The notes under the pieces are model-generated. The model was given only the letters and a program-made list of their open reading frames with translations, was not told the origin of the DNA and ran no database searches. The position numbers were made by a program, and so were the translations under genes. A DNA stretch of 64,000 bases from Podospora pseudocomata (lineage: Eukaryota; Ascomycota; Sordariomycetes; Sordariales; Podosporaceae): NCBI RefSeq assembly GCF_035222375.1, contig NC_085889.1:1984001-2048000 (forward strand), given 5' to 3'. Positions 56,902 to 64,000 of the stretch are shown here, piece after piece; position 1 is the first letter of the stretch; each line of letters opens with the position of its first letter.

Positions 56902-57335
56902 ATGCCTTCCTATAACGGTTCCAAACATAGTACCATTGTTCACCAAAACCCAAGCCGCTCATCATCAACCTATTACTCGAACAATTCTTCTGGCAGCCGG
57001 CCATCCAGCCACTCTACTCACTCACACACCACGACCTATACGATGGACTACTCTACCTCATCTGGACCCTATGGGCACGACCAGGCCCAATACCGATCTC
57101 CTTACGCAAGTAAGTTGTCACCGCACAATCCCCGAGCCAATCTAGCTGGTACTAACCTCATAATGCAGAGGATTACAATGTCGACGTGTCAAGACATGGC
57201 AGCACTGTTGTCATCAATCACCATCGTCCCAATCCAAGCACTGACGAGCCAAGAGCCTCAGAATCTCGAGGTGCCTTTACTGTCTATGGCAACAAGCACA
57301 AGGATGATAGGCGCAAGGATAACAGTCGAAACTAA
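56902..57335 (+). CDS. Small Ser/Tyr/His-rich hypothetical protein
   Basis: Exons are 56902-57109 and 57169-57335, 124 residues. The intron (59 bp) has GTAAGT, a GTACTAAC branch site and TGCAG, all near-ideal, which is the main support for a real gene. The protein opens MPSYNGSKHSTIVHQNPSRS, is rich in Ser, Tyr, Thr and His in its first half (SGSRPSSHSTHSHTTTYTMD), and after the junction reads KDYNVDVSRHGSTVVINHHR, ending in the charged KHKDDRRKDNSRN. There is no signal peptide or membrane segment, and it is probably disordered. I know no family; it may be a lineage-specific gene. Confidence 0.65.
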
Positions 57336-58578
57336 GGCTTGTTTGGGCGTCCGATGTAGCAGTGAGAAAGTATCTACTTGCATGGTCTCGGCGTTTCTGG
57401 TGGTTTTTTGGGCATTTTCAGGGAAATTGTAGGATATATGGGATGGACTTCTGGACACACAACACTGTACCGTACTAGACATCATCAGCTGGGCGTTCAT
57501 GATTGAGGAATGGGCGGCTATGGCGATTAGGGTAGGGGCAGCTTTGACAACACTTTTCTCTTTCATACATTCGGGTTCAATTAGTAGAAAATAATAGACA
57601 AGAGCAGCATGGCTGCTTAGAACTGCAAATCTGGTGTTGCAATGTCCCGTCTTCCTTCACTCTGCGGCTTCCAGAGGACTAGCTCACCTCTTCCGTGGTA
57701 AGAGCAATGAAATAAGGCCTTGGAACCATCGATTGCTCTGTAGAGTGTGAGATACGAACGAAAATCATGAGTCATGAGAAGCAACAAGAAGCAAGAAGAA
57801 CTAGAAGGTCGACGGAGAAGATAGAAAGAGGCCTACTATCCAATCAATAACCAATCAATTCTTGCTTTGCCACGTGCTTTTGCACAATTTCCAAACTACC
57901 TGCACGACATACATCACAGACATGATGCGTGTGGCGTCTGGTGTGTGGAACCAAATCTCAGCCTTCACCGGCTTGTGGGTGGACTTATTGGGCAATTGGA
58001 AAACCAGACGGTCTTGGAAACGGAAATGAAAATGGAATTCCTCTAGGGTTGCTGTATGTCGTTCCACCTAACCAATGGAACTTCCAATCAGAAGAGCCAG
58101 CCACTTACACATGTCATCTATGCCAAGACCATTGTCGCAGCCCAAGCACCCGCAAGGGTTCGCAAGGGGGGGCTACTGCGCACACAATGTGTACCGAGTT
58201 GGTACTATCAGAGAAACTTATTGGGATAGGGAGAGGATGGTTTGTCATGTGCGCGCCTGCAGTGACAGTTAAGTCTCTAATTTCCTGATGATTGTTAGCT
58301 TGCCCCTGTGCGGCTCCCACGCTGACAAGCATTGAAGGTCAGCATCAGCCTTGTTCAAATCACAGACACCTGCATGGTCGCCACTGCGGAAGTATCAACA
58401 AAACGACCAGAAAAAAATTATAACATAAAAGCGGAAACCCAGTCAGTTCGATACCATACAAATTTCCTGTACTTCCAGCGTATGCTTTCGTCACCATTTG
58501 TGACTGCCGATGATACCATCTTGGGGTCAACCCTAGTTTCACATGGGAACAAGATACCCTACCAGACCACTACTCTCC
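57336..58578. other. Convergent spacer, 1.2 kb
   Basis: Holds 3' UTRs of the small gene and of the RPEL gene. No further gene supported. Confidence 0.5.
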
Positions 58579-59086
58579 CTACGCACCGCCCTCCCTCTTA
58601 GCATATTCGTCCTCGATAGCCTCGGCGTACTTGTCCTCGGGCGAACGGGGGTCCTCGTGGATGATGTGTTTCTCCAACACTGTCTCGGGCGCAGGGCGAT
58701 GGGCGATCTTTTCATTGAGGGAGTCGGCACGCATGTGTTTCTCGAGCTGTTAGAAGATAATGCAGGTTAAAAGATGTGTTTGTGCAGCACCATGGTGCTC
58801 TCAAACAGGAACGGACCTCTTTCTGTTGGGCTTGGATAGCCGGCGCTGCGGTTGAGGCGGGAAGGATGTTTTCTAGGACACGCGTGAGTCAGGCCATGAC
58901 AGCCACAAGAGATTCCTCAGAACCAGGGTGTGAGTCTGAATTACTATTAATGAGCTCCTGGCGATCTGGGCGATGCGCCAGGTGGTGCTCGAGCGAGTTC
59001 TTCCTGGCTGGGTTGGGTCGACTGGGCGAAATGGGAGTCTCGTCGACAGGGGCTTGGCTTACGACATTCGCATCTTGGTCGGTCAT
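58579..59086 (-). CDS. Small RPEL-repeat protein
   Basis: Exons are 58945-59086, 58817-58872 and 58579-58746, 121 residues; too split to appear as one frame. The first RPEL unit is NSLEHHLAHRPDRQELINKN, with Arg-Pro and Glu-Leu in place, followed by ILPASTAAPAIQAQQKEL, the usual RPEL trailer. A second, diverged unit is DSLNEKIAHRPAPETVLEKH. The tail is acidic (EDKYAEAIEDEYAKREGG). RPEL units bind G-actin in MRTF and Phactr proteins; small fungal RPEL proteins of about this size exist but their function is poorly known. No phosphatase-binding or SAP domain is present. The introns (72 and 70 bp) have clean GT/AG ends and restore the motif exactly. Confidence 0.85.
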
Positions 59087-59738
59087 TTTGATGAGGTTTC
59101 GTTTTGATGTTTTGTCCAATTTGATCGAGGAGTAATTGTGTTGGGCAGTGATGAAGCAAGAGCAAAACCAATGCGGGGAACCACAGCTGCTTTTGTATCA
59201 CTCTCTTTAATAAGAGCATCCCATTCCTCGTCCCCTGTGTTGTCGAGGCGGGGAACAACAGGTGATTGGATCACCCCACAACACGGAAGGGGCAGCGGGG
59301 ACAAACAAGTAGCTGCTATCCTTGACCAGGTAACAATGACGCATGATCAACACCCCGCAACAGGGTCCCCTTGTCCCGTCCCCCATGGCTGTTATAATTT
59401 GGGACGGGAAATCACACTGCACTACCATGACTGTGACGACAACCGCGATTAACCATATTTCCATAGCGTTTGCAGTTTAGCTGATATTTGGGATGGGAGG
59501 CACTCGGATGCCCTGAGGAGCCTAGCTTACCTAGACGCATTCTTGCACTGCCCGTACTTTCCTCAACGCGGTACCTATCATAGATGCAACAGAAGGATGG
59601 AAAGATGCCGCCAGCACAGCCAAGCAGTGCGAACCGAAGCTTATGTGGGGCACACGAGGCGACTGCTTTAGCCCCAACTTCTTCCCGTGTACTCCAACCT
59701 ACACTTCCTCATCGATACACCCCGTACATATAGTTACC
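59087..59738. promoter_or_regulatory. Divergent spacer RPEL gene / rtc5
   Basis: 652 bp between two start codons, carrying both promoters. No gene seen. Confidence 0.45.
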
Positions 59739-61637
59739 ATGGGCCAAACTCAATCAGACCAAAGACGGCCTCCTCCGTCTCGAGAGGAGTTTACTAAGGA
59801 ATTGGCAAGTACCAAGTCTTTTCTCACTTCCACATGACCCTCTAACCAAGTTGCTTCTTCAACACAGGCCGCCAAGTTTGCCGACAAATGCTTCACCTCT
59901 CTTGAGATCTACTCATTCAAAGAGGTCTTCAAGAGTCTCGCAGACCAGGAACAGAATGTCCGCCATCTCAAAGACGATACCATTGCGCGCTTTCTTGAGA
60001 TACCGGATGTGCTGGGTGTGTCGCCAGTTATATTTCAGATGATATCATATATAGGCGCCTTTCCATTCTTGCGAGATGCTCCAGCAGTGCTGGGCTTGGA
60101 GGAAATGGTCATGGTCATCACCATTATGACCGATCGATATCAGAGGGTATTAGCAAAGGGTGCTGACGACAGGAGGAAATTGCTGTTCAAGAGCCTGGCT
60201 GTCTATGACCGGAAGCTGTCCGAACATGTCAACAGGGACAAGTCGCCTGTCATCGACGGCTCAGGAGCGCCCGCTAATTCCTCACACGCTTCTGGTTTTG
60301 CTGTCGACATTGCAGGAGATGATGAGGATGACCTGGGTTGTGAGGATGAGGACGACCTTGTCCTTGCTGCCTTGGATTCGCTGGATTATGCCAACGTTGG
60401 CAAACTTGGAGATGGACCCCCACCCAATCACGCCCTGATTCCGGCGGGCAACTTCAAGAAGATCATCATGTTGCTGCTTCTCGTTGCTCCATTAGGCGCC
60501 CAGGAGAGCCTATCTTCACATGCGAATCGTGTTGTTGGGAAGGAGCTTGATGAATTGGGGGTCGTTGCTGACTGTATCGTGGCGGCTTTCCTCGACGTAG
60601 AGCATTCACCGGGCATCAGGTTTTCTCGGTTCAATTCGATAATCCCCTCGTCGATGCCATTCGTTTTCTCTGGGTTCACTCCTCTATTTGAACACTTTTT
60701 GTTCTCCAAAACTCTCGACTTCCACAAACGCGTGGGCGGCTCCACTGTCGTGCCTGACGTGGTTCAACCTCTCCTGCAGGACAAAGGCTCTCTCCTTAAC
60801 CTGAGCATCATGTCGCAGCTCTCTTTCTTCATTCCCGGCGAATCTCTCTTTCGCAAGCTCCGATTACTGTACGCAGGGGGGGAAGATGGGTTCAGCATGG
60901 GCAGTTTTGAAACAAAAGTCTTCAACTGGAGAGCACCGACCATACTGCTGGTACATGGGATCTGTCTACCGGATGAAACCCATAGGGCAGGTGGTGCGGA
61001 GACGGCATTCCTGTCAACACTACCCCCACGGCGATACCCCTCTGGAAATCGCGCCATTGGCGAGAGAGTAACGTTTGGGGTTTACCTGAGTCAACCATGG
61101 AGGCACACACATCGCGAGTGCTTTGGGGATTCGGATTCGATACTGTTTCAACTCCAGCCTGTACATGATGTCTTCCGAGGATCCCCGAGCAACAAGGACT
61201 ATGCTTCTTTCACAAAACCCTCGGCATCTACCCCGATTGGCGGCGTGTCATTTGGCTGCCCACCACCGCAACCTACACAAGCATATCGCCGGTCAAGCAC
61301 CATATCAATGGGCCCCGTATCGCTTGTCATGGATAGCAGTTTCGAATTTGGATGTTTCACCCACAACTACACCTCGCGAGGTAGTAGTGCTTTCCAGGGA
61401 AGCGCGTGCAGGAAATTCGACTTCCAAGACCGCTTCGAGATTTCAGATCTGGAGGTCTGGGGTTGCGGCGGGGACGAGGAAGCCAAGCACCAGGCCGAGC
61501 GATGGGCCTGGGAGGCTAGAGAGGCCGAGGCGAGACGGAGAATCAACCTTGGGACGGGTGATATCGAGGCCGACCGTGCCCTCTTAGAGATGGCTGGACT
61601 CATAGGGGGGAATCGAAGTGGTGGGAGTATGATATAA
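59739..61637 (+). CDS. rtc5: Restriction of telomere capping protein 5 (RTC5, TLDc domain)
   Basis: TLDc-domain protein; yeast Rtc5 is linked to vacuolar V-ATPase disassembly besides the genetic telomere phenotype that named it. Exons are 59739-59804 and 59868-61637, 611 residues. The N-terminus MGQTQSDQRRPPPSREEF may be N-myristoylated (MGQxxS). The family region FADKCFTSLEIYSFKEVFKS and IARFLEIPDVLGVSPVIFQM follows. An acidic insert (GDDEDDLGCEDEDDLVLAAL) comes before the central domain. The TLDc domain starts at LSFFIPGESLFRKLRLLYAG and runs through GPVSLVMDSSFEFGCFTHNY to FEISDLEVWGCGG. The C-terminus is helical and charged (EAREAEARRRINLG). The intron begins GC: TTG/GCAAGT...CTAAC...ACAG, and only this join keeps the frame. 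Confidence 0.93.
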
Positions 61638-61922
61638 AGAAGATGGCAACCATGGCAACGGCTCGCCAGCGCTCCATAGAAGGGAGAGAGTAATGCATAA
61701 TACAATTCATTTACGCCCACATCAAGCGTTGAAACCTGTGCTGGAATATACACCCTCTCATCAGCTTTGCAAGATGAGACGAATCAAAACGAGAAACCAT
61801 CCTCATCACTGTCAAGAAAGTACAGCTTCATGGAGAAGGTGCATTTATCTCACATATCTTACATTGACCGACATCGCAGCCTGGATCTCTGTGAGCTGCC
61901 GTTACAGCCATCCACTTCACCC

Positions 61923-62655
61923 TTAGTTCTTCGGGTCTTCTGGCTTGGACTCTAATGCCGGTGTTGTGTCTTCTGGTGCCTTTTTGGATCCGCCAAACCA
62001 TCCACCGAGTGAGCCAAGCACCCCTCCATCCGCCTGGTTCGCCTCGGTTGAGGTGGCCTCGCCTGTTTCGGGTTTTCCAGCTTTGGACACTCTCAAGGCT
62101 GCCCTTGCCTGAGCAGCAACACTTTCGGTGCCTGTGCCACCAGCGCGCTCAGCTGCCCTCTTCCGCCTCTTGTCAAGCCGTTCTTGGAGAGCCTTCTCCT
62201 CGGCATCGCGGGCTTCCAGCTCCCTGATCCACTTCTGATGCTTCTCCTCGGCATCCTTTTGCTGCCGCAGCTTCCAAAGCTCCTTCTGCTTGTGGCGGTC
62301 GGCCTGGTAGTACATGCCGCCAGCGACCATGGCAACAACGGTAAATGCCTGGGCGGCCACACGGGCACGGAACATCTTCTGCACCTTTGCATGGTCGCCG
62401 CGGCGCATGGCACGGTAGGCGTTGGTGAAGGCGGCAACGGTGAGGAGACATCCGATTGGGACGAGCGGCTCCTCCTTCAGGCGGCGAAGGACCTTTTGGA
62501 AGCCATTCTCATTGTAAAAGTCACTGTGGCGGGGCGCGTGTAAGTAGTGGTGCTCCTTTAGGAAACAATGGCAAGCAATATGTAGTGGTCGGGACTCACT
62601 CGTTGCTGTCAAATGACGAGGGAAGGGGTCGGTTGGAGAGGGGTCCGTTCGACAT
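61923..62655 (-). CDS. rcf1: Respiratory supercomplex factor 1 (RCF1, HIG1 domain)
   Basis: Inner mitochondrial membrane protein that assists cytochrome c oxidase and III-IV supercomplex assembly. Exons are 62600-62655 and 61923-62523, 218 residues. The start MSNGPLSNRPLPSSFDSN joins DFYNENGFQKVLRRLKEEPL, the N-terminal mark of Rcf1. The HIG1 domain has two helices, VPIGCLLTVAAFTNAYRAMR and AAQAFTVVAMVAGGMYYQAD, with the QRRGD-type MRRGDHAKVQKMFRARV between them. A long basic/acidic coiled coil (DRHKQKELWKLRQQKDAEEK to LDKRRKRAAERAG) follows, then a Ala/Thr-rich tail ending in a Gly/Trp patch (LGSLGGWFGGSKK). Longer than yeast Rcf1 (159 aa), as usual in filamentous fungi. Confidence 0.95.
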
Positions 62656-63002
62656 TGTAAAGATCCGCCTCGCTGATCCAGAGAAGATCGAATGCGGTCT
62701 TGGGAAAAGGGGGTCGTGATGATTGGTGGCGTTGGGGGAATCGTTCGAGGTTGGTTTCCAATGCGGGCCCGCCCATGAATGAATGAATTTCCATGACGCC
62801 AGCTAAGGTGGGGATCTGAACGGGCACACGCCCGGGCGGCGGGCAACGGGCGGTGTGGATCCCAACCCCGGCCGCCAAGAGACGCCCTGCAGGACCCACC
62901 AAAACTTTCTTTCCTTCAAAAGTCGGCCGAGACCGGGGCCTTCCCAACAGAGAGTGTGTGCATCGTCAGTCTTCTTGCGACTTCAACGACTGTCATACTG
63001 AG
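62656..63002. promoter_or_regulatory. Divergent spacer rcf1 / ilv1
   Basis: 347 bp between two start codons. No TGACTCA-type general amino-acid-control site was seen upstream of ilv1. Confidence 0.4.
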
Positions 63003-64000
63003 ATGGCTTCCACAAATTCGAATGCACCTCGTCATGAGGGGAGTGTGGCAGAGCAGACGGCCGGCCATGTTAACGGTGACTATGTGGTCAATGGCGTGCC
63101 ACAGCTGCCCACCGCATTCCGCAACGGCAACGGCGGCCTTGGTGCTGGGGGTTTGCCCAGGAACATGTCGCTGAACAGCTTCGCTCTGACAGAGTACAGC
63201 GCTAAGCCAACGCCCCCCGCTGAAGACAAGAAAGATGAAGTGAAAAAGGTCGTGCCAGACGAGTATCTGCTACCGAATGGTAACCCAGATGTGAGTCACC
63301 CCGAGTCCATTCTTAGTTTTTGATCGAGAAGCTCATTATCCTACGTTTACAGTATCTTCGCCTTATCATCATTTCCTACCCGCGGGTGAGAGAGGTGTGC
63401 AAAGAAACTCCTTTGGTGCACGCCGTTGGCCTGAGCAACCGACTGGAGCGCAAGGTCCTGTTGAAGCGCGAGGATGAGCAACCGGTATTCAGTTTCAAAC
63501 TCAGAGGAGCGTACAACAAGATGGCTCATCTTGACGCTACCGAGTCCTGGAAGGGTGTCGTTTGTTGCAGCGCTGGCAATCATGCTCAGGGCGTTGCTTA
63601 CTCGGCCCGCAGGTTGAAAATCCCAGCCACTATTGTGATGCCCAAGGGCACACCAAGCATCAAGCATCTCAATGTATCGAGAATGGGCGGACACGTTGTT
63701 CTTCACGGCGCCGACTTTGACGAGGCCAAGGAGGAATGTGCTCGGCGGGCAAAGCAGGATGGCCTGATAAACATTCCCCCGTTCGACGACCCTTATGTTA
63801 TTGCCGGCCAAGGAACTATCGGTATGGAGATTCTCTCACAAACAAACCTGCAGAAGCTTGATGCCATCTTCTGCTGCGTGGGTGGAGGCGGCCTGATCGC
63901 CGGCGTTGGTGTGTACGTCAAGCGTATTGCACCGCATGTCAAGATCATTGGCGTGGAAACGTACGACGCGGATGCGATGACTCAGTCTCTCGACAAGGGG
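63003..64000 (+). CDS. ilv1: Threonine dehydratase, 5' part (cut by window end)
   Basis: PLP enzyme that deaminates threonine to 2-oxobutyrate, first step to isoleucine, in mitochondria. Exon 1 is 63003-63290; exon 2 runs from 63353 past the window edge, open throughout. The first 95 residues are a disordered, Asn/Gly-rich leader ([20 protein letters not shown]). The catalytic domain begins [23 protein letters not shown]-site elements visible are [18 protein letters not shown] (with the Schiff-base Lys in SFKLRGA), [30 protein letters not shown] and the phosphate-binding glycine loop [11 protein letters not shown]. The C-terminal ACT-like regulatory domains lie beyond the edge. The leader looks less like a classic presequence than expected, so targeting is uncertain. 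Confidence 0.95.

Noticed and set aside
1-64000. CRISPR arrays, transposons, virus-like elements, secondary-metabolite core enzymes
   Set aside because: No direct-repeat arrays, transposase, reverse-transcriptase, capsid, PKS, NRPS or terpene synthase fragments were seen. The qa genes are the only functional cluster and belong to a described pathway.

Overview
The window looks like nuclear DNA of a filamentous ascomycete, most likely a Sordariomycete of the order Sordariales. Most protein genes carry short introns (mostly 52-105 bp) with GT...CTRAY...AG signals. Several proteins closely resemble Neurospora products. The core of the window is a complete quinic-acid (qa) utilisation cluster.

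Layout. 1-12.7 kb: ribosomal protein S2; a decayed WSC-domain gene; a 4.5 kb stretch with no credible gene; an acetate/ammonium-type SatP transporter; a soluble fumarate reductase. 12.9 kb: tRNA-Thr(AGU). 13.4-28.9 kb: the qa cluster, in the order qa-y (permease, -), qa-1S (repressor, -), qa-1F (activator, +), qa-3 (quinate/shikimate dehydrogenase, -), qa-4 (dehydroshikimate dehydratase, +), qa-2 (catabolic dehydroquinase, -), qa-x (inositol-monophosphatase-like, +). 29-41 kb: JIP5 WD-repeat protein, a GH18 chitinase, a one-TM hypothetical protein, a serine-hydrolase gene interrupted by two in-frame stops, a secreted GMC oxidoreductase, a mitochondrial 3-mercaptopyruvate sulfurtransferase and the APC11 RING subunit. 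41-64 kb: an orphan, a plasma-membrane Qa-SNARE with an unusual tail, MEMO1-family protein, a Cys-rich orphan, DNA polymerase kappa, a TRK potassium transporter, ER FKBP, a small Ser/His-rich gene, a small RPEL protein, RTC5 (TLDc), RCF1 (HIG1) and the 5' part of threonine dehydratase, cut by the window edge.

The qa genes form one pathway. QA-Y imports quinate, QA-3 oxidises it to dehydroquinate (and shikimate to dehydroshikimate), QA-2 dehydrates dehydroquinate to dehydroshikimate, and QA-4 converts that to protocatechuate. QA-1F activates the genes and QA-1S, a protein derived from part of the AROM enzyme, restrains QA-1F. Two strong 16-bp QA-1F-type palindromes lie in the divergent promoters qa-1S/qa-1F and qa-2/qa-x, and weaker ones lie between qa-3 and qa-4. 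The gene order differs from that known in N. crassa: the block qa-y/qa-1S/qa-1F is turned round so that qa-1F, not qa-y, sits beside qa-3.

I found no wholly new system. The points most worth a second look are the rearranged qa cluster and its operator sites, a GMC oxidoreductase with Ser in place of the second catalytic His/Asn, a syntaxin with an 88-residue tail beyond its membrane anchor, two damaged host genes, a GC-AG intron, and a stop-free 57-nt intron in qa-3. All calls are from reading translations and recalling families; no database search was run.
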